DNA of 64,000 nucleotides from an uncultured Kordiimonas sp. (GCA_947503625.1 CANNEK010000002.1:248001-312000), one strand, 5' to 3'. Shown: positions 50,140-59,736, counted from the stretch's first letter. The notes: generated by a model not told the origin, from the sequence alone. Numbers and translations are program-made.

Positions 50140-51959
50140 CAAAATGCCTGCCCCAAACTGACATAGAATTGAAACCGGCTTTCCCCCATACGTCGGTCAA
50201 GGGGAAAGGCGAGATCAAACCGAACGGGACCAAAGCTTGTATAATAGCGTGCGCCAACACCCGCACCCCAACGAAAATCGGAAAAACGGGGAAATTCGTT
50301 CACATATGTATTGCCACCTTCGATAAAGGGAACGATGCCAACACTACTTGATACTTTCAGGCGAAGCTCTGCAGCAAATTCAACGACAGAACGGCCACCA
50401 AGCGGATCATTGTCTGCGTCCAGCGGCCCAACGTTCTGAAAGGAAAAACCGCGGATTGAACCTCCACCCCCTGCGTAGAACCGCTGCGTCGCAGGCAAGG
50501 TTTCGTTTGCAGGGCCGATGATTGATCCGATACGCGACCGGAAGGCTAAAATCAGGTCTTTGTCTTCAAGCATCGAGAAGTAGGCACTTGAGCGAAGTTC
50601 GCTCTTTAGAAAACTGAATCCGTTGCTGCCCAGATTCACCCCAGGCGCTGTGACCAGGGAAACGCGCACGCCGCGACTCGGGTTCAGAAGGTCATCGGAA
50701 CTGTCCCACCGCGCACCAAGTGGTAAAGAAGCTATGATAAAGTCACGATCACCCTCAGCGTCAGTTACGTCATTGTACTCGACAATCGTTCCTGCTGACA
50801 CAGCCAGGTCTTTTGTAACGACACGATCAAGGCCCGCGCGCACTTCGGCTTCATAAGACAGGAATGCATCAGTATCCTGCCGTCTGAACAGGCTTTCAAA
50901 TGATAGTGTCTGATCCAGACGGCCAAAGTGCGCGAGTTCCAGCCGGCCTGACAAAGACTGTTCTATTTCTGCCCCCCGGGCAGTAAACTTGAGCACACCA
51001 CCACGGGCAAACATATTCCTGTGTTCCCAGAAAACATCAGCGCCAAAACCCTCAGCTGTGGAATAGCCCGCCGTAGTCCCCAGAGTGCGGTGTTGAGCCT
51101 CGACAATGGTTACCAACAGATCCGCATGGTTGTTCACAGCAGGCACAATTTCGATGCCAACCTTTGAAAAGAGGTCAGTTTGAAGCAATCTGCTCTGCAA
51201 GCTATCGACTAGACTTTGTTTGAAAAACTCACCTTCCTGCCATGTAGACAAGCGTAATAGATAAGTTTCTTTTACTGTATTCAGACCTTTATACCGCACC
51301 CGGCCTATTCGCTGGCGCTCCCCGGTCTCCAAATGAAAAACAACATTCAGCAGTTTGGTCTGATGATCGACAACAATATCCGGCCTTGTTCGTTTCGCAA
51401 AAGGAAAGCCCAGTTCGGGCAGGATCGCCCCCATTCGTGCTTCAGCCGCCACAAAAGCTGCAGCCAAAGCGGGCCCGCCAGCAGCCAAGGCAACTTCATC
51501 TCTTATGCGTTGTACAATGGCCTGTTCAGGGTTGCGTTGATGAAACTTGAATTCAATTTCACCAAACTGATATTGTGTGCCTGGCGCAGCAACGATTTCT
51601 ATGCTGAAATGGTCATTGATGCGGGAAACACTCGAAGAGACGTCAGCAGCATAATACCCATATGACCTTAGCACGCGGCTTAACAGGTCTACATCCGATG
51701 TGACATGCCCCCGCAGATTCGACACCGAGGCCAGTCCGTCAGCTTGAGATTCTTCCAACAAAGATGCACCATTGAAAGTCTGACGGACGGGTGCGAATGA
51801 CCCGCCATCAAGGCCCGTTAGAATAACATGGTAGGAAAGCGGATTTTCCGCCTGCACCTGATGGCCATAACCCCATACAGCGCATAAGACCAACAAAGAA
51901 CACGCGGTCAAAAACCTGCGCCATCGGCGAGTTAAAATACAGTCAAACAATCGCTTCAT
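50139..51959 (-). CDS. tamA: Outer-membrane assembly protein TamA (BamA/Omp85 family)
   Basis: A 606-residue outer-membrane barrel. I place the start at ATG 51959, giving a signal peptide (RRWRRFLTACSLLVLCAVWG...VQA). POTRA-type domains follow (GEIEFKFHQRNPEQAI, GRVRYKGLNTVKETYLLRLS), then the C-terminal barrel with GGGGSIRGFSFQNVGP, the VRGF-type motif of Omp85 proteins, and a terminal strand FQFYVSLGQAF ending in Phe. It overlaps tamB, giving the conserved tamAB pair. An upstream in-frame start at 52028 is less likely. Confidence 0.93.
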   Translation of the reverse strand: MKRLFDCILTRRWRRFLTACSLLVLCAVWGYGHQVQAENPLSYHVILTGLDGGSFAPVRQTFNGASLLEESQADGLASVSNLRGHVTSDVDLLSRVLRSYGYYAADVSSSVSRINDHFSIEIVAAPGTQYQFGEIEFKFHQRNPEQAIVQRIRDEVALAAGGPALAAAFVAAEARMGAILPELGFPFAKRTRPDIVVDHQTKLLNVVFHLETGERQRIGRVRYKGLNTVKETYLLRLSTWQEGEFFKQSLVDSLQSRLLQTDLFSKVGIEIVPAVNNHADLLVTIVEAQHRTLGTTAGYSTAEGFGADVFWEHRNMFARGGVLKFTARGAEIEQSLSGRLELAHFGRLDQTLSFESLFRRQDTDAFLSYEAEVRAGLDRVVTKDLAVSAGTIVEYNDVTDAEGDRDFIIASLPLGARWDSSDDLLNPSRGVRVSLVTAPGVNLGSNGFSFLKSELRSSAYFSMLEDKDLILAFRSRIGSIIGPANETLPATQRFYAGGGGSIRGFSFQNVGPLDADNDPLGGRSVVEFAAELRLKVSSSVGIVPFIEGGNTYVNEFPRFSDFRWGAGVGARYYTSFGPVRFDLAFPLDRRMGESRFQFYVSLGQAF

Positions 51960-52364
51960 CAAATACCAAACACAACCAAAACCCGACGCAGCTTCTGGCC
52001 TTCCACTCTTCATATACAGACATTGCAAAACAAATTTGTTCCTTCAATGGCCACCTGGAATTCAACCCGGAGCTTCAAACACCGGGATCAGAAAACAACA
52101 AGGTCAATAACTTATTTTTTACCACGCTAAAAACTGCTTGCTACGACCTATAGTGTATTCGCCCCAAGATCAAAGCCGTAAACCAGAGCAACCAACTGTC
52201 GAAAGCTTCATACAAATAGCCAGCAGCCTGCCTCGATACTGCGTAACGATTCAGTAAGGTTCTATGCGTATCGTCACTCCTTTGTTTTTATTCACTTACT
52301 CAAAACCGCTCAATGCTCGGTTTATTTAAAGAGCTCAATCCAAGCGGCCTGGCGGAGACGATAT
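51960..52364. other. Divergent intergenic region tamA/porin (no gene seen)
   Basis: About 400 bases between divergent genes. It must hold both promoters, but I find no clear sigma-70 pair, no large dyad and no credible small gene. Only the GGCGGAGACG ribosome site before 52365 is evident. Confidence 0.5.
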
Positions 52365-53594
52365 TTGTATAAGAAATCCCTTTTTTTATATGCGGGTTCT
52401 GTGATCTTTATGGTTGCGTTCCCTGCTTATGGCGAAGATGCGAGCAGCATTGCAGAATGGTTCACAAAAGGCACGCCTGGCATCGATTTCCGTTATCGGC
52501 TTGAGACGGCGGACCAGGATGGCTTGCCCCTGAACTCGACAGCATCAACACTGCTGACCAAACTTCATTATTCCACGGCCTCCCTGAACGGCTTCAGTGG
52601 CTATGCCGAGTTCGCCAATGTCACCGTTATCGGCAAGGAAACCTATAACGACACGATTAATGGCCGCGTGCGCCGACCCGTCATCGCCGACCCGGAAGGG
52701 ACCGAAGTAAGCCAAGCCTATCTGGCATACAAAAATGAAAACCTGACACTCAAGTTCGGGCGCCAGGGCTTCAACATGGATAACCAGCGTTTCATTGGCA
52801 CTGTTGCTTTCCGTCAGAACGACCAGACCTATGACAGCGGATCAATGACCTATACCCCTGCCAAAGATGTCAAGGCCTTCTACAGCTATGTCTGGAATGT
52901 GAACCGCATTTTTGGTGACGACAGTCCCAGGGGCGACCTTGATACGAACCTGCATATCGTCAATGTATCTTATAGTGGCAGCAGCCTTGGCAGGCTCTCC
53001 ACCTATGCCTATCTGTTGGACTTTAATGATCCCGGGGCTCTTGCGCTGTCATCAGCTACCTACGGCGCCCGCTTCAGCGGCAAGCAGGCTGCAGGTAACG
53101 GGCTGCAGGTGTCCTATACCGCTGAGTACGCAAAGCAGACGGACTACAAGGATAACCCGGGCGATTTCAGCGCCGACTATCTGCACGGTGAACTGTTTCT
53201 GTCGGGTGCAGGGCTGACAGGCGGTGTGGCCTATGAAAACCTTGGCAGTGACAATGGCATCGCGTTTCAGACACCGCTTTCGACCCTGCACAAGTTTAAC
53301 GGCTGGGCCGATAAGTTCCTGACCACACCGATGGCAGGCCTGCAGGATGTGAATGTATCATTGGCCTACCGCGTGCAGGGCAACGGCATCTTGGGCGGCA
53401 CACTGGTGAAAGCAATCTACCATGACTTTTCATCCGATGTGGGTGACCAGAGTTACGGCAATGAGTGGGGCCTCCTTGTCTCGAAGAAGCTGAGCGGCAA
53501 CTTCACCGCATCAGCCAAAGCCGCTTTCTACAATGCTGACACCTTCGCAACCGATACAACCCGTTTCTGGTTTACAATAGGTGCAAAGTTTTAG
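52365..53594 (+). CDS. Outer-membrane porin-like beta-barrel protein
   Basis: A 409-residue exported protein with signal peptide (FLYAGSVIFMVAFPAYG). The mature part is a run of alternating beta-strands beginning FRYRLETADQDG and containing EVSQAYLAYKNENLTLKFGRQGFN, and it ends with RFWFTIGAKF, a terminal Phe typical of outer-membrane barrels. The layout resembles alginate-export/OprD-like porins; solute unknown. The start codon is TTG 52365, after GGAGACG. Confidence 0.85.
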   Translation: MYKKSLFLYAGSVIFMVAFPAYGEDASSIAEWFTKGTPGIDFRYRLETADQDGLPLNSTASTLLTKLHYSTASLNGFSGYAEFANVTVIGKETYNDTINGRVRRPVIADPEGTEVSQAYLAYKNENLTLKFGRQGFNMDNQRFIGTVAFRQNDQTYDSGSMTYTPAKDVKAFYSYVWNVNRIFGDDSPRGDLDTNLHIVNVSYSGSSLGRLSTYAYLLDFNDPGALALSSATYGARFSGKQAAGNGLQVSYTAEYAKQTDYKDNPGDFSADYLHGELFLSGAGLTGGVAYENLGSDNGIAFQTPLSTLHKFNGWADKFLTTPMAGLQDVNVSLAYRVQGNGILGGTLVKAIYHDFSSDVGDQSYGNEWGLLVSKKLSGNFTASAKAAFYNADTFATDTTRFWFTIGAKF

Positions 53595-53740
53595 GAAAAA
53601 CAAGAATATAGCCAAGGGCAAAAAGGCGCAAAAAACGGCAACTTAAAGACGCCACGAGCAGAATTTTGCGGTTATCCGGAATAACCGAAGCTGCTTTGCC
53701 CCCTCAAGCCCTTGTAAGCAGTCGGGATATCCAGCTCGCC

Positions 53741-54307
53741 TTAGTCTTCACCCGTGTCCACAATCACTTCCGGATCAAATTTCATCACAGGCTCATCGAT
53801 TTCAAAGCCCCTGCCGCCCCTGTCCAACACCAGATAGCCCGTCAATCCCCAACGCAGATATCGGGTACTCTGTGGTCGTCGATCACATTGTTCAACAACA
53901 AGCAAGTCCGATTTCTTTTTAGGCATATAGACGTTTCTATATTGCTCCGGTCGAATTTCATCAGGCATATCGAAGTCAATTTTCGATTGATTATACCCAA
54001 CAAATTTCTTGAATAGAGAAGAAATTTCTCCCCCCTTGAACGGGGTGCAGTTCTGCCCGCCCACCTGTGCTTTTGGAACAGTTGTCACCTGTAAGTGCGT
54101 GTTTCCCAGAGTATCCACTTCATTGTCCAGACCCTCGACCACGAGAAGCGGTATGACCTGGTCAAACGTCCTCAATTCATATGCCCCATAGAACTCACCT
54201 TCATAGCAATATCTCTTGGAAATACTGCTTTGTATGTGATCGGTTTGCTGTTGAACTGATAGCCGCAGTATCAGGTATATGTTTTCAGGTGCTTCGTTGG
54301 TGCTCAT
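53741..54307 (-). CDS. Hypothetical protein downstream of the Ser/Thr kinase
   Basis: A 188-residue protein whose start lies 12 bases past the kinase stop, so almost certainly co-transcribed. Visible segments include YLILRLSVQQQTDHIQSSIS, IPLLVVEGLDNEVDT and the acidic C-terminus DPEVIVDTGED. No signal peptide or membrane helix is seen, and I recognise no family. Position suggests a substrate, scaffold or sensor for the kinase in the R-body regulatory module (inference). Confidence 0.7.
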   Translation of the reverse strand: MSTNEAPENIYLILRLSVQQQTDHIQSSISKRYCYEGEFYGAYELRTFDQVIPLLVVEGLDNEVDTLGNTHLQVTTVPKAQVGGQNCTPFKGGEISSLFKKFVGYNQSKIDFDMPDEIRPEQYRNVYMPKKKSDLLVVEQCDRRPQSTRYLRWGLTGYLVLDRGGRGFEIDEPVMKFDPEVIVDTGED

Positions 54308-54319
54308 ATTATTCTATGC

Positions 54320-56497
54320 TCATGTGTTGTTTTCGATGCTAAGTCTGGTTTGAAGTAGATGAAACTCTGACGATTGCCGGAGGCCGAATAGTTCCGGCGT
54401 GTTTTCAATTTCCATCAACGGATACCCTTCAATCAATGCCCTTTCCAACAAACGCAGAGCGTCGGAACGCTTCCCGGCAAGTTCCTTGATCACGGCGGCT
54501 CTGAACAAAATATCTGGCGCCACCGGGCCGCTCTCCAGGATAGGGTCAATGGTATCCTCCGCAGCGCCGAAGTCGCCAATTTTCGCCTGAAAAAGGCCAA
54601 CTTTGCTGATCAGCGTTTTGTCGCTCATCCATGCTGGATATTGTCGGATGAGAAGTTGATGCGCTCGCTGATATGCCAATCGTGATTTCATTTTCTTGCC
54701 GCTGACCATGTTGTAGGCATCTGCAAGGTTCGCCCAAATCCGAAAGTCATTCGTTCCACCTGGCAACTGCAAAGCGCCTTCATAAGCCCTTATTGCCTGG
54801 GGATACTGCTTCTGAAAAAAAAGATAGGTGCCAAGGTTGCTGTACAAAAGGCGGCTTGGTCGAATTTTAAGCCCACGCTGCAACGTTGAAATTGCTGCAA
54901 GCGTTTCGCCCTGAAGGTGCTGGACCGCACTCAGGTTTGAGTATGCCCTGGAGTCATCCGGGCTGAGGGAAATCTGCTGCCTGAACGCCTGCTCCGCTTT
55001 TGCATATTGACCCATTGCATAATAAAAACCGGCAAGCGGCCGGATATATTCGACCCTATCTGGCGATTGACCAGACAGCCGCTCGAGGCGTTCGATTGCC
55101 CGTGTGGTTAACCCTGTTCTATGGTCTACGAAGGCAAGCGCGATGTTAGCTTCCTGATTTCCTGGATCCAGCATGAGAGCCTGTTGCAGAAACGTTCTTG
55201 CCCCTTCATAACGGCCCTTCTGCTTAAGGATTTGTCCCATCGCGAGATGGCCAATGGCCAGGTTTCCATCAAGGGAAAGGGCAAGCTCTGCAGTTTCCAA
55301 TGCTCTGCTGTACAGGGCAGGGTCTTTATTCTCGGCTGTGTATTTCCTGAGAAGCGTGAGCGCCAGCCCGGCCGTCGCAGCCGCGTTCTCGGGATCAGTC
55401 AGCAAAACACTTTCGAAATTGGCTTGAGCAGCTTCAAGCTTTCCCTTGAGCCCATAACGCTTCAGATGATGAAAGCCCGCATCGATGCTGCTCATGATTG
55501 ATACAGGGTCAGAACTGTTCAAAGCGTAAGGATCGTGAGAATAACCCATTCCGAAAATGCCGACCAAAGCGGCGATCGCACCCGTTTTCCAAAGAGGCAT
55601 CAGGGCTTTTGTGTTGCCGAAATGAGCTGCTGCCCGCAATGATGTCCGCTGTGAAGGGTGGCTTGCCAGCAATGACAGTTGGTCTGCGATCTTTGACATG
55701 CTGGTGGGCCGTTTATTTTTGTTACTGTCCAGCATGCGTTCGATGAGCGGCACGATCGCAGCAACCTCTTCCTTGCAGTCGACTTCCAAAGCCGATAATC
55801 GTCCTGACAAAACGGCATTCAGGATTTCCGCCTCGTTCGACCCGGAAAAGGCAGCTTTCCCATAAACAAGTTGGTAAAATACAGCACCCAGGGCAAAAAC
55901 ATCGGACAGAGGCCCGTGCTCTTCGCCCCTGATAAGTTCAGGGGCCATGAACGGCAAGGTGCCCAAAAAAGCAGACCCCACACTTTCGTTGTTTGGTAAA
56001 GTACTCAACAGGGATGCCTGCCCGGTAAGTTTCGCCAAACCGAAGTCAATCACCTTTGGCACGCCATCATGAGAAATCGCAATGTTTGATGGTTTGATAT
56101 CACCGTGAACGAAGCCTTTGTCATGCGCATAGGCAATCGCGCCAGCAACCTGGCAAAAAATATCCAGGAGTTGCGTCGCAGGAAGCTTCGCGTTGACGGT
56201 AGCCAATGTACCACCACTCAGATATTCCATCGCAATGTAGATCGAGCGACCAGACTGAAACGTATCGAATATGGTCACAATGTTGGGATGATCCAGTTTT
56301 GCCAACACTCTTGCTTCGTGAAGACTGGCTTCACCGTCATTGTACTCAAGAAAACTCTGTGGTCTCAGCACTTTGAGAGCAATATCTCTTTTCAGTGCTG
56401 TATCTTTTGCGCGATAAACTTCGCTGTATGTGCCCTGGCCGACCAACGAGACGACTTCGTAACGTCCGATTCTCTGGTATGGTCGCGCGAACTGCAT
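54320..56497 (-). CDS. Ser/Thr protein kinase with TPR repeats
   Basis: A 725-residue protein. The kinase domain (13-280) has the glycine loop GQGTYSEVY (20-28), Lys42, catalytic HGDIKPSN (Asp133) and DFG (151-153); the residue before the catalytic Asp is Gly, so it is a non-RD kinase. A hydrophobic stretch at about 304-320 may be a membrane helix. The remaining 370 residues carry about nine TPR-like repeats, such as AIGHLAMGQILKQKGRYEGARTFL-type units. It is divergent from an FHA-domain sigma-54 activator, a natural reader of its phosphothreonines. Confidence 0.92.
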   Translation of the reverse strand: MQFARPYQRIGRYEVVSLVGQGTYSEVYRAKDTALKRDIALKVLRPQSFLEYNDGEASLHEARVLAKLDHPNIVTIFDTFQSGRSIYIAMEYLSGGTLATVNAKLPATQLLDIFCQVAGAIAYAHDKGFVHGDIKPSNIAISHDGVPKVIDFGLAKLTGQASLLSTLPNNESVGSAFLGTLPFMAPELIRGEEHGPLSDVFALGAVFYQLVYGKAAFSGSNEAEILNAVLSGRLSALEVDCKEEVAAIVPLIERMLDSNKNKRPTSMSKIADQLSLLASHPSQRTSLRAAAHFGNTKALMPLWKTGAIAALVGIFGMGYSHDPYALNSSDPVSIMSSIDAGFHHLKRYGLKGKLEAAQANFESVLLTDPENAAATAGLALTLLRKYTAENKDPALYSRALETAELALSLDGNLAIGHLAMGQILKQKGRYEGARTFLQQALMLDPGNQEANIALAFVDHRTGLTTRAIERLERLSGQSPDRVEYIRPLAGFYYAMGQYAKAEQAFRQQISLSPDDSRAYSNLSAVQHLQGETLAAISTLQRGLKIRPSRLLYSNLGTYLFFQKQYPQAIRAYEGALQLPGGTNDFRIWANLADAYNMVSGKKMKSRLAYQRAHQLLIRQYPAWMSDKTLISKVGLFQAKIGDFGAAEDTIDPILESGPVAPDILFRAAVIKELAGKRSDALRLLERALIEGYPLMEIENTPELFGLRQSSEFHLLQTRLSIENNT

Positions 56498-56524
56498 GCC
56501 TTCACCCCCGCCTACAGCACTTGT

Positions 56525-56555
56525 TGCAATACATGAAATTCAATGTATCGTTGCA
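56525..56555. promoter_or_regulatory. Imperfect dyad between kinase and activator genes
   Basis: TGCAATACAT (56525-56534) faces ATGTAT..TTGCA (56543-56555) with a three-base insertion. It occupies the 89-base divergent promoter space and could be a shared operator. Confidence 0.4.
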
Positions 56556-56586
56556 TATTCTCTACTTATAAAAGTATCGTTTGTCG

Positions 56587-58095
56587 ATGAAAAATGGGAC
56601 AGATATCGGTCAAGACACTCTGCCACCAAACTTCAACGGGCGGGGTCGGTCTGTCGCGGACCGGTCAGAACTTGCTCTCGTGGTTTTGTGGCACCATGAC
56701 CGCAATATGGTTGGCCGCTTTTCACCATTTCCGACAGACGCCGCCGAGGTGGTCCATGTTAGCCGTTTATATCCTGATTTCCACAATCAGGAAAAAACTG
56801 GCGCAATGCCTTTGTCCGACCCTCATGTTTCCCGCAGTCCCATCACAATAGAACGCCTGAAACCAAAGGAGTTTCGAATATCACCTGCCAACAGCCGAAT
56901 GACCGTTCAGGTAAATGGCAAACGAATTAAAGAGGCCTTGGATGTAGTGTCTAAAGACCAGGGCGGCATCATTTTCATAACGCTGTCCAATCATGTTGTG
57001 CTCGGCATATGCGACCTGCCAGTGGTGCAACTGGCAGGCCCTCACAATTCCCTGTTGGGTATCAGCTGCGAAATAAACAGATGCAGAAAGCTGATTAGCC
57101 GTTTTGCCTCTACTGATCTTCCCGTGATGCTTATGGGTGAAACAGGAACAGGCAAAGAACTGGCAGCCCATGACCTTCATGCCAACAGTGGCAGGGATAG
57201 CGGGCCGCTAGTTACGATAAACATGGCAGCTATTCCTCAGGAATTGGCGGTGACAGAGCTGTTTGGCAATAAAAAAGGAGCCTTTACGGGCAGCACGCAA
57301 GATCGTCGAGGCTTCTTTCAAAAAGCAGAAAAGGGCACACTGTTCTGTGATGAAATTGGTGATACACCTCCCTTGGTGCAACCAATGCTGCTCCGTGCCC
57401 TTGAAACCGGCACCATCCAGGTATTGGGGCAGGACACCGGGACACCAATCAATGTCCGTTTCATTGCAGCGACCGACCGCCCTGTTGATCTGGATGTGGA
57501 GGGATACCGGTTTAGCAAACCATTGTACCATCGCCTGTCAGCTGCACACATCAAGATGCCAGCGCTGCGCGAAAGAAAGGTGGATATCCCTTTATTGATA
57601 CTCCACTTCCTTGACCAGAGTGCCGTAGCGCGTGGTTTTCACCACACCCAAATTGACGCCAGCCAAATAACCGGTTTGCTATCTTATTCCTGGCCCGGGA
57701 ACGTCCGCGAGTTAAAAAATGCCGTCAATGCCATCATGCTGGGGGAAGACCCTAATCTGCTGGACGAACCCAGCACATCACCAAGTTCCCGGACCGCCTC
57801 GAAAGATCAATATCGCGCGCCGTCAAGTGTCGCGAACGACGAGTTGATTGCGGCACTGAACAAGGCAGACTGGTTAATCAAACCGGCAGCCGAGTCCCTC
57901 TCAATTTCCAGAACCTCATGCTATGACCTGATCAAGAAATGCCCCACCATCAGGTCTGTTGAAGATATTCCTCTTAAGGAAATGCGTCAGGTCATGGCCC
58001 GGCACCCTGGGGATCTGGCGGCCTGGTCTGCTGCGCTGCAGGTACCACAAGAAGCCCTGCGAAAACACGTCAGGTCAGCAGGTTTGATACGATAA
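56587..58095 (+). CDS. FHA-domain sigma-54-dependent transcriptional activator
   Basis: A 502-residue enhancer-binding protein. An N-terminal FHA-like domain (about 30-145; MVGRFSPF, DPHVSRSPITIE, QVNGKRI) should bind phosphothreonine. The AAA+ domain has Walker A GETGTGKE (184-191), GAFTGS (231-236, usual GAFTGA), Walker B GTLFCDEIGD (250-259) and WPGNVREL (369-376). C-terminal helix-turn-helices follow (AAESLSISRTSCYDLIKK). The start is ATG 56587 or TTG 56581; no clear ribosome site is seen. It faces the R-body operon, whose sigma-54 promoter it probably activates. Confidence 0.92.
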   Translation: MKNGTDIGQDTLPPNFNGRGRSVADRSELALVVLWHHDRNMVGRFSPFPTDAAEVVHVSRLYPDFHNQEKTGAMPLSDPHVSRSPITIERLKPKEFRISPANSRMTVQVNGKRIKEALDVVSKDQGGIIFITLSNHVVLGICDLPVVQLAGPHNSLLGISCEINRCRKLISRFASTDLPVMLMGETGTGKELAAHDLHANSGRDSGPLVTINMAAIPQELAVTELFGNKKGAFTGSTQDRRGFFQKAEKGTLFCDEIGDTPPLVQPMLLRALETGTIQVLGQDTGTPINVRFIAATDRPVDLDVEGYRFSKPLYHRLSAAHIKMPALRERKVDIPLLILHFLDQSAVARGFHHTQIDASQITGLLSYSWPGNVRELKNAVNAIMLGEDPNLLDEPSTSPSSRTASKDQYRAPSSVANDELIAALNKADWLIKPAAESLSISRTSCYDLIKKCPTIRSVEDIPLKEMRQVMARHPGDLAAWSAALQVPQEALRKHVRSAGLIR

Positions 58096-58198
58096 ATGAC
58101 TACCTTGGAACCATCCGGTCTTCGTTCCGCGAAGCCGCGACAGCGCTTGACTTATTCGGAACTGTAGATGGCGAACGGTCATCTCGCCTAAATTCCGT

Positions 58199-59716
58199 TT
58201 AGGCAGAATAGCTGTGCACGTGCGTCACGCTTGGCAGCGTTCCTACAAGGCTGCCGGAGGTGCTGGCAGACGCTCCTGTCGTATCGTCAATGGCTTGTTG
58301 CGCCGTTTTAGTATGAACAAGCTGAAGAGTAGACGCCGCTAATGTGTATCGCAGCATGGATGGTTGGTTTTGCAAACCAATACCGAGCAATTCACTACCG
58401 GCATTCGAAACGCTGACGGGAAACGGCGTGATGGCGCTATCAATTGCCAGCGTAAGCCGAACATTCGAAACAAGCGGCTCACTGACATTAATCTGATCGA
58501 CTGTAGCGATAAGCCCGGACGGCGTCGGCGTCGGCCCGTTATAGATGTTAATCTTGCGATACTCGATTGCACTATCGACATCATAATAGTCGGTATCAAC
58601 AATTAGGGCTGTCTCGGAAACACCTTCAAATGTCGCATTCATGCCAACTGTTTGCCCATTGATCGACTTGATAAACCCGCCCACCGTGGACTCCACATTC
58701 CCCAGGCACATGTAGCAGGGCAGCAAAGAACTGAACAAGCCCAGCTGGCTTGTTCCCTGGCTTGGGGCAATTATGCTCTTGAGTGCATTGTTGGCGCAAA
58801 TGATATCAGCTGTCCAATCTGTCAAGGGTGGCTCAACTGAAACGTGGCCAGTCGCCTTTCCATACTTTGTCAGAAAATCGAGGAGCAGGGCAATACGCAC
58901 TTCTGCATGGGCCGCCTTGTTCACGGACTTGATGTTCAATGAGGTCATCAGTGGCATGTAGCTGGTGCCCGTACCACGATCGTTCGCGACATAAAGGCTT
59001 GCGCCGATATTATAGTCCTTGATTGACCCGGAACTGTTTAACCATCGATTGGCAACTTGTTCCAACACATCAGCAAACACGTTGTTTTTAAATGGCACAG
59101 GCTGCGAGTAACAGGCGCGGTCAAACAACTGCGCGAGCAGATTGCCTGCTTTAACACCGCTATCAATGAAGTCCCCATTGTATTGAACCAGAATTTGCGA
59201 AAAGTCCTTTTCCGGGGTCTTGTCGGTCGAATACCCGGAAACATCCAGGCTGGACGCGTTATCCTGAAGGAAAAAATTACCGTTGTCCCGGTTTAGAGTT
59301 ACCGCTTTTTGACACTTCAATATGTCGCCCGAATCTGGAAATTCATACAAGGGGATATTCAAACCATCCTTGCCAAGTTCGTTATTGCAAATGTAGACAA
59401 ACGGCAGCGTTGAGTATGTGAGTTTGTCTTCATATCGGTCCTTGGTGCCAGCTGGCAAAATCAGGCCGTTAACCGTTACATCCTTTATGCCGGCCGTATC
59501 GGTAATGCCCTTTATCTTCCAACCGCTGAATTTGTTTTTCGCCGCAATCAGCAACACCATCAATTTGGTGGGGAATATACCCAAAGGAAAGTCACCCGGG
59601 GATCGGGGAGATTCAGCCTGTAGAATGAAAGGCGTCGTCACACTTCCGGACCCTACCCCGCCAGGTGACGTCGTAATTTCTAAAACCAGACCAACATCTG
59701 TTTTTTCAAATGCCAT
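58199..59716 (-). CDS. Deaminase-motif protein, last gene of the R-body operon
   Basis: A 505-residue protein starting at ATG 59716 after GAGGAGAAG. I recognise no full-length family. Its middle part carries AAHAEVRIAL (His270-Ala271-Glu272) and LLPCYMC (Pro333, Cys334, Cys337), the HAE/PCxxC pair that binds zinc and catalyses deamination in the cytidine-deaminase fold. The spacing (61 residues from Glu272 to Cys334) is long but within what inserted helices could allow. The first 260 residues and the last 150 are Ser/Thr/Gly-rich and beta-rich. No signal peptide. Encoded 20 bases after a RebB-like gene, it could be cargo or toxin (inference). Confidence 0.72.
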   Translation of the reverse strand: MAFEKTDVGLVLEITTSPGGVGSGSVTTPFILQAESPRSPGDFPLGIFPTKLMVLLIAAKNKFSGWKIKGITDTAGIKDVTVNGLILPAGTKDRYEDKLTYSTLPFVYICNNELGKDGLNIPLYEFPDSGDILKCQKAVTLNRDNGNFFLQDNASSLDVSGYSTDKTPEKDFSQILVQYNGDFIDSGVKAGNLLAQLFDRACYSQPVPFKNNVFADVLEQVANRWLNSSGSIKDYNIGASLYVANDRGTGTSYMPLMTSLNIKSVNKAAHAEVRIALLLDFLTKYGKATGHVSVEPPLTDWTADIICANNALKSIIAPSQGTSQLGLFSSLLPCYMCLGNVESTVGGFIKSINGQTVGMNATFEGVSETALIVDTDYYDVDSAIEYRKINIYNGPTPTPSGLIATVDQINVSEPLVSNVRLTLAIDSAITPFPVSVSNAGSELLGIGLQNQPSMLRYTLAASTLQLVHTKTAQQAIDDTTGASASTSGSLVGTLPSVTHVHSYSA

Positions 59717-59736
59717 CGTTCTTCTCCTCAAAGGCG

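Noticed and set aside
58096-58198. Terminator for the reb operon
   Set aside because: Short complementary arms exist (CTTCG/CGAAG, GGCGA/TCGCC) but no stable stem with a T tract, so no terminator is called.
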